From the NCBI GenBank assembly GCA_024138015.1, contig JAMXBB010000011.1:77087985-77151984 (forward strand): 64,000 nucleotides of DNA, in the 5' to 3' direction. This DNA comes from Lumnitzera littorea. Taxonomy: Eukaryota; Streptophyta; Magnoliopsida; Myrtales; Combretaceae. A program made the translations under genes and the position numbers. Every line of letters begins with the position of its first letter. Position 1 is the first letter of the stretch. A model generated the notes under the pieces. That model was not told the origin of the DNA, searched no databases, and saw nothing but the letters and a program-made list of their open reading frames with translations. Below, one piece after another: positions 25,187 to 37,751 of the stretch.

Positions 25187-28100
25187 TGTCATACCCCGAA
25201 GCAATAGAGTCGTAACAGTCCCACCGTACAAACCATTCTAGTATAAAAGCTGACATTTCAACCGCTATCTTAGACTTGCTTTACACAAGGCGCCTACAAC
25301 TAACTCACTTTGAAGTAAACAATTCATAAATAAACTTGTTATTTACCTATGAAATTATGAAAAAAATACATATTTACATTAAATAATCTGAATATGTTTA
25401 CAAGATTTAGTAGCCTAATCATAATGTACCTAAGTAATACATAAGTTAATACTAAAAGCTTTAAAAATAAAATCGAAACATGAGAGTATATCTAATCCTT
25501 AGTTTTATATCCTCATTTCCTAAGATCCAGTAATTCCTAACTTTAGGGTAATTATATGACTGCTTCTTAACTAACACCTGTTACGCCCCGAAGTCGCAGA
25601 GTCGCAACAGTCCCGCCATATAAACCATGCTATGATAGTAACTAGCCTCACAGTGCCTACCATAGACATGATCTATACAAGTCATCGACGACTCCTCGTT
25701 TTGAAGTAAGCAGTTCGATTACCAGTTAAACTACAATTATGATAAATATTACAAATTTCTAATAAACATGTATAATTATATGTAAGTCCACAGAGCTTCC
25801 TAGGAAGTTTTACATAAACACAATAGTTCACCAAATTACATAATAGCTATCAGTCTTTCATCCTTAACTATAAGGATACTCTAACTACACACCATTACTA
25901 AGTAAATTGATCCTCATCAAAAGGACTAACCTCTGGGTAATTATAAGGAGGCATACTACTTAAAGAGTTTAGAGATCAGGACCTGCAAAAGGATCTATAA
26001 GGGTATGAACAACTTCAGCTCAGTAAGTTAAATTGGAGACTCATAAATACATACAAGCACAAGCAAGATTATCAATCAATTATTTTCATGCAATGCAATA
26101 ATCAAGTGTCATCGCACAACGTAGTTCGGTCCGTTGTGAAATCAGAGAAATTTCGCCCGCTCTAATCCGGGTTAAGGAGTTTCATGTTATGCAGCAGCTC
26201 ACAACCAAACCTAGGCTTGTGCAATGGAGACCTCGCTCCTCCCGCGACTACCTTCGAACCATTGACTTCACCCTCGCTACGACCTCCTCTCCTATCACTT
26301 AGTTCGACTGAGGATAAAAAAGCGACCATTATGCAATCCTGCACTATCCCTTTCAAAGGGGTCGGTCTTTGGTTAGAGAATCTTAATGATCCCCTAATAG
26401 GTTGCAATGTATGGCATTTTTTGTCATTAAAGTCGGATAAGATTAAATTTCATTTAGGGTTTTCAAACAATTCACATCAATTCAATCATAGCACAAAATC
26501 CATCATATCACAATTTCAGCACGAATCCAGATACATCAAACACATACGTAAACTACTTACAATCACAACCATATACAATCCTAAGTCTCCAAGTACCACA
26601 CAAATAGTACTCTATTACAATAAGTAATAACCCAACTTACTTGGAATTTTCTCAATCGCTCGATCCCTTAGTCGCAAGCCGATTCGTCTCTTAGTATCCT
26701 ATAATACAAATAGGTCATCTTAGTACTTATACTTTTAAGGATTCATATTCTAAGTCATAATTTAACTCATTTTTTTCCACGTATACCTATTACATACTAA
26801 TGATTCTTTGTACTCTATTTCGGGGTTCGAATCCTAAATTAAATTCTAGTTTTGATCCCTAAGTCTTAAATATGCTCGAATCCTAATGTGACATTAATCA
26901 CATTAAGCTCGAGTATTCAAATATCCTATTAGGTCTTAATTCAGTATTCTAAACTATTCGGTACACGCTAACCCTAATTGGGGTATCAGATTTATTCCCG
27001 ATGTGAGAAAATCTTACATTTTGCAACATTTACTTAAAATTAAATGTTATTTCAGATTTAGTATTATTCTGATTTTTATTATAATATTATCTAAATAACC
27101 CTAATTTTTTTAGATTTATTAATTTTCAATTTCACATATTACTAATTTCTTACATTAACTACCGAATTTCCTAAATTAACCATACTTAATATTCCAAAGG
27201 CTAGGATTAGGTTTCCACATCAGAGATTAGCATCCCTAAACATCTAATTACTATCTAAATCAGTAATTAGTATCTTAATCACCTAATTAACCCAAAATCA
27301 CCCAATTTTTCCATCATTTTAGGGCTAAAAATTAACTTAAAAATTTTAAAAATTAATTTTAATAAAATGGCTTCATAGCATTATTCTATATCACATGAGC
27401 ATCCTATAGAAAAAAAAATTAAGCTCCAAACTATACTCTTAAGCCTATTTATTTCTAGTTCTAATCATGCTCGGTTTGGTTCAATTTGTTAAGAACCCTA
27501 TATTTTCAGACGTGATTAAACTAAATCACTATTTTTTCCTAAATCTACATATAATAAAACCTCATAATAACAAGTTTCATAATTTTCTGGGAAAAATAAC
27601 TAATTTTAAGAAATTATACAAAATCGGGATAATTATGGGACTCACCCGGTTCGATGCTTTCCGGCCGTCCAAACCTAGTCCAAGGTTGTCGGCCAGCCTA
27701 GATGGTGGGTCTAGAGTAGGGTGGTGGTGGCGGCTCGGTCCCAAGTGGTGGTGAGGTGTGGGTTTGGCTCACATGCCCTATCTGCACAGTTTTCTTTTCT
27801 TTTTTTGTTTTCCAGATTTTCTCTTAAATTTTTGAGTCTCTCTATTTTTCTCTGATTCCTCACTACCCAAATGAGTTATGGAAATTTTTCCCCTATTTAT
27901 AGACTTTTTTATAATTAATATGTATTAATTAGACAGGACATTGCCCCAATTCCTTGATTTTTTGCTTTTATGTTGCCTAATTTTAATTAGTTAATTTTTC
28001 TTTTTCAGATTCTGACTTACCACGACTAGATTTGCATCATTCCACACCCTTCTGATTTTTTTCGGATTTTTCCATAATTAATTTATAATTTTCTTTAATT

Positions 28101-31100
28101 ATTTACTAAGTTTTTTGCCAATTTAGGTAATTTCGCGTATTTTTATCTATACGTAAATACATGTGGTGTACATGTGAACATTCCTAATTATTATTTTGGT
28201 CACTCTAAAATTTTTAGTATATATATAATCTATTTCTAGTAATTTATTAATTATTAGATTACACTTTTCACCTTTTCGGTAATTAGCAATTATTATACTT
28301 AAAATTTGAAAATTTTATAGTCTCCTATTTTCTTAAATTCAAGTTTACGGTGTCATTTTTACTAATATTTCTCTCAATAGTTTATAATTTGGGTTTGATC
28401 GGATCCTTTAACCAATCGCCTTAAATCTTGTGTTCTAAATTTAATCCTACGATCACTTGGCTTAGCTTTAGGGCTTACAACATCTATAAGGATATGAGCA
28501 ACTAATCGCTTAGTAAGTTAAAACGGAGAGTTAAAACCATAAATCAAACACAAACAAAGTTATCAACCAAATTAGTTAGATGTAATGCATGTACAAGAAA
28601 ATGTCATTACGCAACGTTGTCTGATCCGTTGTGAAATTAGAGAAATTATACATGCTCTAATCTAGGTCGAGAAGTTTCCATATAATGCAACAGCTCATGA
28701 CCAAACTTAAGCTTATACAATAGACATGACTACCTTCGAACCATTAACTTTACCCTTAGCGTAACCTTTTTGCATATCACTTAGTTGAACTAAGAATAGA
28801 GAAGGGACCCATTATACTATCCCGTATATCGCTAATGTTTCCCCTAATAGGTTGCTATGCTGATCCGACACAAGTCATATATTTAGTTAAATCTGATTTA
28901 AGGTGTTCAATCATTTCAAACAAATCACACAAATATAAGTTAGAGCAATAAACCAGAATTATGTCATCAAACTTCAAAATAAGCACATATAAGTATGCGC
29001 ACAGTCAACTATCTAATAAACACAATCAAATACAATTTCAAATCTCCAAGCACTGCAAATTAATACTCCAAAATATAATAACGTATTAATTCTAACTTAT
29101 TTAGACTCTCTGCTTACTCACTCAAGATGCAACTCATATAAGTCATTGCCAATAATCTCTATATTACAAATATTGTTTTAGTTTTCACATAACTACCATA
29201 GATAGGTTTTATTTTAAAATTCTTATTATTATCTTTAGTTTAGAGTTTTATTATTCCTAATCATTTAGGTTGTGTCTTTTACACTTATTGCTAATTTAGG
29301 TTAGGTTTTGATTCCATTTTACGAATCCGATTTCGATTTAGGTTCTAATTCAGTTTCAACTACGGGTGCTATATGTAAACTTAAGATCTCATTTTAAATC
29401 ATAATGTGAAATTAGTCATAGTATACTCAAATATCCTAAATATCGTATTTAATCTCTAACTAACATTCTATTCCGTACGGTACACCATAATCTCAATTTA
29501 GCTACCAAATTTACTCTCGATGTAAATATAACTTACATTTTTTCGTATAATTATATAAATTTATATTCCATATCAAATTTATTTTATAATAATATTATTA
29601 TAATATTGTCAATTTTGACATAATATTTTCTACTCATTAATTTCCTACATTTACATATTATGTGTTATTACATAATTCACTTCTAAATCACTTATTTAAT
29701 ACTTTTAACACTATATATATTATCTTTCATTACCAATAACATGTTAAGATGTCTAATTATATTCTAAATCATAATTTATACCTAATTAACCATAAATCAT
29801 AAATTTAACTTAAATATACCCCTTTATCTACATATTTAGTATATATTATGTATAAACTCTAAGTAAATATATAACAATTAGTATACAAGCTCCATTAAAG
29901 CTATGAAAAATATGTTACACTCAATAAATTATGGTTGTTATATTATGATCATGAAAAATACTAAGTTAGTTTAATGTATATTATTTTCTGAAATATAAAT
30001 TTTAAGTCTAATTTTTCTAAAAATTAGCTTAAATTAAGTAAATAACCAAATAAAATTATAAGATTCAAATTGAATATTCCCAAAATCATAACTAAGTTTT
30101 AGAAATCATTACAAATCAGATTTATTAAGGAATTTAATTAAAAACCTATTATTTATTTCATATGAAAAATAAGGCAAATTCAACAAAATAATTTTAATAA
30201 ATGCTAAACGTATATTTTATCAAAAATTATTTTTATATAAATGAAATATATCATATGAGCAATTTTTACACCAAAAATTAGCTTAAAATAACATTATTTA
30301 CTATTTTTGAAAATTCATACGAAATTCATTAAAATCAGGCCTGTTCTTAAAGAACTTATATAAGCACTTATAATTTTAAAAATATGATTTTATATTCTAA
30401 TTCTACATGAAAAAATACCCATGGAAACCATATTTCATAATTTTCTGTGCATATTTAATATTTTTATTAAATTAAACAAATTCGAAAGAGAAATCAAAAC
30501 TCACCAATCAATGAACTTCCAATCACCAGCAATAGCTCCACCATTGTCTACAGACCTAGGCGTAGGGTCCACTGCCTGGTGGTGGTGGTCGTTGGATGTG
30601 AGTTCCCTTTATAAGCCTTAAATGCACACTATTTTGTTATGTTTTTGTAAAAATACTCCCTCATCTCTTCTTAAGCTCTCTCAATTTTTTCCGGTTTCCA
30701 ACTAACCAAAATGAAGTTTGATATATGGTTGCTAAATTTATAGAAGTGGTTAGGATTTTTCTTTAATTTTCTAATTACCACATGCCCCCTTATCTCTTCC
30801 TTTTTCACTATCTATTTGACTAATTTTTTATTGATTAATTTTCCAACTTCTATTCTCAGCCTTCCACACCACGTTTCTAGACAATTCCATAGTTTTTCAT
30901 ATTTTTCTTTAATTATTTAGCATTATTTTAACATGTTTCAGGTAATTTAAGTAATTTCGCCTATTTTTACCTACACGTAAATATATATATGGTATAAATA
31001 AATACTCTTAAATATTATTTAAGTTATTTTATGATTTGTAGTATGCATATAATTTATCTCTATCAATTTGTTAATTATCAGAATTCATTTTACGTATTTC

Positions 31101-31307
31101 CAATAAATAATAAATAATTAACAAGTAATTCAATATTATAATAATTAATTATTTTATTATCTATTTTCCTAAATCCAAACTCCAGAAATCACTATTATTA
31201 ATATTCTTAGCTTCATCATAAAATTTAAGCTAAAACGAACAATTTGCTCAATCGCTCTAAACTTTACAAATCGAATCCCAAACACTTGATTATAAGGCTT
31301 ATAGACA
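25187..31307. repeat. Old ~3 kb LTR (halves D and C) interrupting the LINE
   Basis: 25187-25578 matches the first 392 bases of the LTR family (TGTCATACCCCGAAG start). 28483-31307 matches the rest, beginning at the TCTATAAGGATATGAGCAAC block and ending GGCTTATAGACA. Together they make one LTR cut by the younger copy at 25579-28482. LINE sequence lies directly outside both ends. No target duplication is visible (GATAG left, ATTGG right), so a rearranged or recombined end is possible. Confidence 0.75.
25579..28482 (+). repeat. Younger ~2.9 kb solo LTR nested in the same family
   Basis: 2904 bp, TGTTACGCCCCGAAG at the start and GGGCTTACAACA at the end. It keeps far more CpG than copies A and C, and a GC-rich patch at about 27640-27760 (ACCCGGTTCGATGC...GGTGGTGGCGG) is nearly CpG-free in the others. 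It lies inside copy D/C at the ACACC/TCTATAA junction. No clear target duplication is seen, and about 10 bases expected from copy A are missing at the junction. The 147-codon open frame at 26184-26627 has no motif and is judged chance. Confidence 0.75.
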
Positions 31308-32512
31308 ATTGGCATTGCCTACACTTTCGCCTATTGTAAACACATTTTTAAAGTGATTTTGCACTTGATTTGCCACCTCAAACTCATCTTCCAACCACTG
31401 TCTAGCAATGTTTTTAAGCTTAAAAATTTTATTTCTACTCTTTCTTCCAATTGTAGTGTGATTGAAAATAGAGGTATTTTGATCACCAAACTTGATCCAA
31501 TTGGCCTTGGTATGTTGATGCCAATATTTTTTTCTCATTTTGCCACAAAGAGTCAAGTTTCCCAAACAAAACTTCTTCCTCTTGTAACTCCAAGCCACAC
31601 AAATTAGCTTGGAGACATGCAATTTCCCTTAACAACTTATCTATCTCCTTTCTATTATTAGGAAATGCTTGCTTGCTCCACTCCTACAATTTAATCTTGC
31701 ATGACTTCAATTTTTCCAGCACCTTATCCCACTCTAAACTGCCTAAATCTAATTCCCATCCTACTTAGATGATTTTACCACATTCCTCCAAAGAGAGCCA
31801 CATATTTTCAAATTTAAATTGCCTATCTCTCCCCCAAACAAATTTTTTCCAAGCCATAAGTAGACTCATGCTCTATTCTACAATTTGGAAATTTCTCCAC
31901 CCAAAGCAAAGAGCCAAGTCCCTTATCAATCTGCTCCCTCACTAGAGCATTATCATCACATTTATTTGTCTAAGTGAATTTTAAACCATCAAATCCCAAG
32001 TCTTGATGGTTGGAATCCTCAACCATTGATCAAAACCCATTCATAACCCTCATATCTATACCCTAATTGCCTTCTTCCTCGTGCTCAAACAACATAGCAT
32101 TAAAATCACTTAAGCAAAGCTGAAGATTAGCATTCAAACTTACAAGACATCTCAAATAATTCCATAATCCACAATTTTGGTCAAAATTAGTAGATGAATG
32201 AACCCAAGTAATTTTGCCAATCAAGCTACCAATAGTCCACCCAACATAAGTCAATAAGCTGATCCGTAGCATTAATACTGAAGACATTTACTGCATTATC
32301 CCACCAAAATGACAAACCCCCACCAGTACCTCTTCTAGACACATGAAAACTACCTACATAGTGGAGTTGATTCCTTAATCTCTCTAAATGATTCTATTTA
32401 CTTTTTGTTTCCATTAGAAAAATTATATTTGGACTAAATTTATTAATAAGACCCTTAAGATTACAAACTATCTTGAGGGGTCTAATCTCTCAATAGTTCT
32501 AACTTAGAAAAC

Positions 32513-34089
32513 TCATGGCACTCGTGTAGCTATTATGGCCCAACCACTACTGCCACTAACATCACATCCTTGAATCAACACATCCACCCACCCTGTAAAA
32601 GAATTCACTTCCCTTATAGACACTTTTATTTCTTTCTTTAATCTTCCTTTTTTGATATTTCTTTTGTTTTGCTCTTTTTTTGAATGATTCTTTTTTAACT
32701 TTTTGGTTTTTTCTGTATTTTTTCTTTCATTCTGAACAACTCTTTTTTCACTCTCATTTTCGATTGAAAACTTCACTCTAATCACTTCTTCGTCACTTTT
32801 TTCACCTCTCTGATTTTCAACTAATCCACCAGCTAGTAAACTCTTATAAAACTTTACTTTTTTGCAGGATGAAAACATCTCCTCCTCCACCTCTAGTGTA
32901 GATCTTTTAATATTCAACTTTCCTAATGTTGATGCTAAAGCACTAGTTGCAACCAAGGAAGCAGGGCTTAATTTTAGCACCTAATTTCCAGGATTTAAAT
33001 TTGAAATATTACATACAAAATCAAAGCCTTCTTGAGAGATCAAAGAATCAAGACCTAGTGGGATCTTTACTATTACCCTAAAATCTAATGCAATGATGGA
33101 ATGCTTATAGGCACCCTTACTATTCTAATTTAAGTTGTTTAGGAATGTTGGTCAGTTTTCTTTGGAGGGAGAACGTTCCTGCTCTATATTGAGTTTAAGC
33201 TGTGAAGAGGAATGGGTGAATGAGCCATTTGTGGGGTTGAGAGAAGTGTTTAAGGTAGATGAAGAGGCAAGTTGTTTCAAATTAGGATCATTAGTTTGAG
33301 TAAGACTCAAAGACTTCATATGAGGTAGGGTTCTCACACCCTCATCATTCTTTGACACATAATCTTGTGAGCTCCAACCTCTCAAAGCAATGCTCTCAAA
33401 CCGGGACCCATATTAGCATCCTTACTCTTCTCAAACTTACAATTGTTACCCAAATGTCCCAACCTTCCATAATTGAAGCATCGATCATTTAGTATTTCAT
33501 ATTTAAGAAGCACTTGATACTTCACTCCATTCTCTTTATTCCCTACACACTAGCTTTTAGCAGTTCTAGAACAGAAATTGTGACTCTTACTCTAAGAAAA
33601 CCTCTTCATTCCCCTTTTATAGAAATAATTGGTTCTACTTCCAAAACCTCCTCGATTTTTCCCCTAATTACTCGAGTAGCATCTAAATTCATATTCTCTA
33701 AGAATTTGAACCCAAATTAAAAGTATATGAAGAGGGACTTCATCAATATTCCACTAATCATGCCATTCTACCAATATTAAACAATGACTGAACACTGACC
33801 TGGGGCTTTCACTCAACAACTTCTCTACATCAGCCCTTCTTCTAACATTGACAAGAAACCAATTCCCATGCTTATATGAAATTAAATTCACCCCATAATC
33901 CTTCCAAGACTTAGTAAGAACATTGATAACTGCAGTTTTATTTATGGCCTTATCTGCAATTACTTTAGCCACAAGTAGGATTTCTTGCAGATTTGACTAA
34001 ACATCATTCTCAATTTCACTTTGGTTTTCCAGAAATACTTCATCAAGATCTGGGTTCACTGAACCACCATTCACTGGAGCAGTCGCCAT
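32513..34089 (-). pseudogene. LINE ORF1 pseudogene (DUF4283 + zinc knuckle)
   Basis: It starts at ATG 34089 (MATAPVNGG) and is interrupted by a stop after about 30 codons. A DUF4283 gag-like RNA-binding domain follows at 33972-33754 (VIADKAINKTAVINVL, NGNWFLVNV-type pattern). A CCHC knuckle of the zf-CCHC_4 type lies near 33495-33435 and reads CFNYGRLGHLGNNC; its second Cys has become Tyr. The C-terminal part (32980-32513) is lysine-rich and ends GWAIIATRVP. Its TGA stop overlaps the ORF2 ATG in ATGA. Function in life: ORF1 chaperone and particle protein of L1 elements. Confidence 0.82.
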
Positions 34090-34248
34090 GGAGCTAAAAG
34101 GCATAGAAGAAAAGCTACGCGTAAGAACGACAAGCACGAATCAGACCCAAAAACGCTTTGGCGAATATTAAAGAGAAACGGAAGAGATCCAAACACTCAA
34201 GAAATACTAAAAAACCAAATGAGCTATATGTACAATTGTATTTTAGTT

Positions 34249-35694
34249 CTTTTCCTCTTGTAGTCTTTTTTCGCTTTTTCTTGTTTTTCTTTTTTTTTTT
34301 TTTTCCTTCTTTTATTTAATGCATTTTAGCTCTACGAAATGTAGCAGAGATGTATAATGAAGATACAATCAATGAAGAATTCATGATGTAAACGAAATAA
34401 AAATTGGTGAAGTAGGAATACCTGAGAAGCGAATGATGAAAGAACAGATTGAAAAAAGTAGAATACGATGGAAAAATGATGCAGGAAAGATGAGCTTAGA
34501 TCTAAGAAATTGTATATTTACTCAATAGAATGAAGCTGAAAACACGTGGAATGCACAAAAAGCACTAACAAACAAGAGAGAGACAATAACTAACTACGAA
34601 AAAACACCCTAAACATATGAAGTACTCTCCAGAATATTCTTAGGAGTGCTCTTGCTTACCCAGTATATTCTTAGGAGTAGTAACTTATTTTGTAGAAAAA
34701 AATTTGTGGTGAAGGCTAGGTGTTTCACAATACGAGATTTTTTTATTGTTTATATTTTAGACTGTCTTTCAATGAAATTATAGACCATTTGAAAAGGGAC
34801 GTAGATCGTGATGATATTATCTTTTTTAACCTTTTATAGCTTGGAAAAAAAAAAAATTTGGGGATGCAATATCATATGTTAAGAATTCCGTTACTTTTAA
34901 GCCCTGTATGGATTGCAATTCCTTCATAAGTAATATAATTGAAATAATAAATCTCAATTGAATATATGTTAAAAAAAAAATTTTTTTGACTTATCCATAG
35001 TGAAAAGATATCTAATGAAAAAGTAAAAGTATGAAAAATGGAAGTTTACAACTGACTAAAATTGGGAGAGAAAACATTAGTATAATAAGGTATAAGGTGG
35101 AAAAAAATAATAAATGATCTAGGTATTACTACCAAATGTTACTGGTCACAAATGTTTTTCTTTTTAATTTTTCTTTTCCTAATTATATTACTATTATGAC
35201 TAGAGGAAAGATGATTTGGATTACATCCTTCTCGTTAGAAGGCCAAATTTTTATGCCATCAGCTATATCGGCCTTTACAGTGACAAATATCTGAAAAAAA
35301 TAACTTTATGGTACAGCTAAAAGAGAAATGAATTGAGAACATTCATCTAAAAGTAGCTAGCAACTAGCAACGGGAGTCCGTTAAACAACATAACACTGTA
35401 TCGTGCACTGTATCATGGTTTACTATGTGACTACGTCATGAATTTATTCAACAAAAAAAAAAAAAAAAACTCTGACCGAGGTTGAGGTTCACGCCTTTTG
35501 GAACCAAAACCTGTACAATGAAGTACAGTTAAAAAAGAACTTCACCCATAATTCGTAGGATTATGTATCCATCCGAAGACCAAAAAAAAATTCAGAACAA
35601 ACAATTTCAAACCCATTGGGATCCAGATAATAAGGAAGAAAAACCGAAATACCTATACCCTCTATACAAACCCTTGTTTGTGGAACTGATTTCT
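34249..35694. other. Intergenic / 3' region of the downstream minus-strand gene
   Basis: Low-complexity AT-rich DNA with poly-T (near 34289-34302) and poly-A (near 35454-35470) tracts. The part just below 35695 is probably the 3' UTR of the 35695-36711 gene. No other gene is seen. Confidence 0.45.
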
Positions 35695-36711
35695 CTACAG
35701 AAAGATGAAACAATCTAAGGAAATAAGTGGACTGTCAAGATCCTCAATGCTATGCAAGTCATTGCGAGACATAACTTCATCAGCAATTTCTTGAACTTTA
35801 GGACCCATTTGATGAGTAAAGTTGTCTTTACTCATCAAACATTCTCGTAATGTAGTGGGATTGTTGCTTGGACTTGCTGGCCTAGCATTCTCTTTGATTA
35901 TATATGAAGAAGTCGCTGGATTCACTGTGTTAACCTTATTTCCAGCGGAAGGTTTTACACAACTGTCTTTATGTGCTTTAACTGATGATAATCCGTTGTT
36001 TTTGTGCCCGAGGAATCTCCTGCTTGGAGATGGTGGCCGCAGAGTTCTACTAGGCGACATGTACGGGTAATTGAGTCTATCCGGCTCCCCTCCGAATCTT
36101 CTACTTGGAGATGGTGACTTCAGAGTTCTTTTAGGCAATGAATATGGGCAATCGAGTGAATCCGGGTCGACCCGGAAGCTCTTTTGCCTTGTTAGAGCAG
36201 GCGAACTAGCTCGGGTCCGTTTTTGCGGGGTAGCTGATCCTATAGCCTCTGGGGGGACGACCGACTGCTTCGGCGGAGCTGATTTTCTGGATTGAATTTC
36301 CTCTTGTGACAATGCTGAAATCGCACTCGCCTTGATAGAACTTATCCGCAGTATGTGCGGATTTTCCTTAACGCAGGACAGCAGGAAGTCGTTGGAGAAG
36401 GATCGCTCTTTTGGGCTAAAGGCTGAAGATGACGAAGAAGATGAAGACGAGGAAGACGACAATGTGGAGGAGCACGAATCTGTATAGTATTTGCTAGTGG
36501 TGCCGGATGATGATGTTATTGTTGATGTGGGTGCTGATGAAGAAGACATAGAAGACGAAAGAGGAGAAGGAGGGATTGCATTGGATTGTGATGGAGGTGG
36601 TGTACGAGGTTGTGATCGGGAGATCACGGGCTTGTCTTGAATTATGGTGTTACAGTTGCAAACTGCAGGGTAATTTTTTTTGGGTTTGCATTTGCTAATG
36701 CAAGATCCCAT
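35695..36711 (-). CDS. Serine-rich, probably N-myristoylated plant protein (338 aa)
   Basis: Single exon, stop at 35695-35697. The frame is open for 57 codons further upstream. I choose the ATG at 36709-36711 because it gives MGSCISKC, a plant N-myristoylation signal (Gly2, Ser6) with palmitoylatable Cys4 and Cys8, and because a TATA box sits 60 bases upstream of it, inside the longer frame. Likely place of action: plasma-membrane inner face (inference). Composition: Ser/Pro-rich, with a poly-Ser run at residues 85-96 and a conserved-looking block at 117-139 (ENPHILRISS, ISALSQEE). An imperfect repeat of about 25 residues occurs at 184-208 and 211-235, each ending SPSRRF. The C-terminus is acidic, then SLDCFIFL. 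Plant databases call such proteins serine/arginine repetitive matrix-like, but no enzymatic domain is visible. Function unknown. No frameshifts. Confidence 0.82.
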   Translation of the reverse strand: MGSCISKCKPKKNYPAVCNCNTIIQDKPVISRSQPRTPPPSQSNAIPPSPLSSSMSSSSAPTSTITSSSGTTSKYYTDSCSSTLSSSSSSSSSSSSAFSPKERSFSNDFLLSCVKENPHILRISSIKASAISALSQEEIQSRKSAPPKQSVVPPEAIGSATPQKRTRASSPALTRQKSFRVDPDSLDCPYSLPKRTLKSPSPSRRFGGEPDRLNYPYMSPSRTLRPPSPSRRFLGHKNNGLSSVKAHKDSCVKPSAGNKVNTVNPATSSYIIKENARPASPSNNPTTLRECLMSKDNFTHQMGPKVQEIADEVMSRNDLHSIEDLDSPLISLDCFIFL

Positions 36712-36770
36712 TTTTTTTTTTTTTTTTTCAAATCCAAATTTTGCTTTGGAAGAGCAGAAAAATGGAAATG

Positions 36771-36778
36771 TATATATA
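36771..36778 (-). promoter_or_regulatory. TATA box of the serine-rich protein gene
   Basis: TATATATA, palindromic, 60 bases upstream of the chosen ATG. Transcription starting about 30 bases downstream would give a short 5' UTR rich in A on the coding strand. This excludes the upstream in-frame ATG at 36882. Confidence 0.55.
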
Positions 36779-37073
36779 CAGTACTTGGGAATTGTGGTAA
36801 AGCGAAAGTTGGGGTGGGGTTTTTGCTTTTGGGATGTTTTGAATTTGGCTGCCGGGAATGAGAGTGTTTTTAACGGTAACATACGAGAACAAGGACCATG
36901 ATGATGGTCGGACTTCTTGTCAAAAAAGATGAATGCAGTCGTGGGGATGAAGCATTAGCAAAGTAAAAATATTTAAACTCCATTTTTTAGTTCAAAAATT
37001 CCATAACCATTGTGCAGGTGTGGGGCCTTATGCTTCTTTTTTGGTCTAGGATGAGGATTTTAGAGTTAAAACA

Positions 37074-37172
37074 AATTTAGTACATCGTTAGGATATTTAT
37101 AAAAAAATAATACAAAAATAAGTCCCGAAAAAAAGTTAATACAAAATTACGATAGTAAAATCGCATATGAAG
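37074..37172 (+). repeat. MULE1 left terminal inverted repeat
   Basis: It starts AATTTAGTACATCGTTAGG and runs through AAAAAAATAATAC and GATAGTAAAATCGCAT. It matches the reverse complement of 43070-43167 with scattered substitutions. One base at the very tip appears lost relative to the right end. Confidence 0.82.
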
Positions 37173-37751
37173 CATGCAACTTTACTACCAGATTACATTG
37201 AATTCGCATGCCTTCTACACAACTTCAAGATAAATTTTTTTATATTGAAATCTCATAGGACCATGCAACTTCAGTGCCCCCTTTACTCATTTCTTCACTC
37301 ACACAATCTCTCTCAAATATTTTTCCAGGCAAGAGTTTATTTATCTCATTAACGTAGTGCTGTCCACATATTAACATATTTGTAAGAACTGATTAATTTC
37401 ATTTAACCCATTTTTTTAATTAATTAATTTTTTATGTTATTATATAATTAGTTTTTGTTATGAAATTTTAATATTTATAATGATTTATATTTTGTTGAAA
37501 AATATAGATTTACTTTATATAAATTGCATCAGTGTTGTTGCAGTAGTTTAGAAAGATCCTATTTAGTTGTTGACAATGGTAGTAAAAATTTACTTAATGC
37601 GAGTAATGTAATCGGTTAAGGACCTTTTGAAGATGGAAGTCATACAAAAATGTTATGTTGGTCCGAAATGTTAATTTTAGTAAGTGGAATGTGATTATTG
37701 TATAGAGTTTTCGCTAACTTGATAGTCACTCGTATAATAATTAGGGACAAA

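Larger units (their letters stand above)
22259..32516 (-). pseudogene. LINE ORF2 pseudogene: endonuclease-RT-zinc finger-RNase H
   Basis: Coding 32516 down to 31308, then 25186 down to 22259. The ATG overlaps the ORF1 stop. The AP-type endonuclease begins near 32516 with IVCNLKGL and FLMETK and has the later LSDFNAM motif near 32100, but the first residues carry stops. Link and RT N-terminus: GDQNTSIFNHTTIGRKSRN at 31570-31440. RT: KVDMNKA (about 24665), RGLRQEDLLSPY (about 24510) and the catalytic box FVDD (near 24345), then SGQVVYFNK and YLGLP. A zf-RVT-like domain follows at about 23018-23230, and RNase H starts with NADGSW near 22760 and ends at the stop at 22259. Frameshifts and stops throughout. 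Confidence 0.88.
22201..34234 (-). mobile_element. Plant L1 LINE (~5.9 kb) split by nested LTRs
   Basis: On the minus strand the order is 5' UTR, ORF1 (DUF4283 and zinc knuckle), ORF2 (endonuclease, RT, zf-RVT, RNase H), then a poly-A tail seen as T at 22213-22228. The run is broken at 25187-31307 by nested LTRs. RT text resumes on the far side, so both halves are one element. TTGTAATTTAGCT (22188-22200) and TTGTATTTTAGTT (34235-34247) match 11 of 13 and may be the target duplication, but 12 bases separate the first from the T run. Both ORFs carry stops. Confidence 0.85.

Noticed and set aside
26184..26627. 147-codon open frame inside the younger LTR
   Set aside because: It lies wholly in LTR sequence, is not kept in the two older copies and shows no motif; chance frame.
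36712..36882. Longer N-terminus for the serine-rich protein
   Set aside because: It would place the MGSC lipidation motif internally, includes a poly-Lys encoded by a poly-A run, and contains the TATA box.
35822..36901. Several plus-strand open frames (82, 74, 74, 73 codons)
   Set aside because: They are antisense shadows of the minus-strand serine-rich protein, caused by its biased codons.
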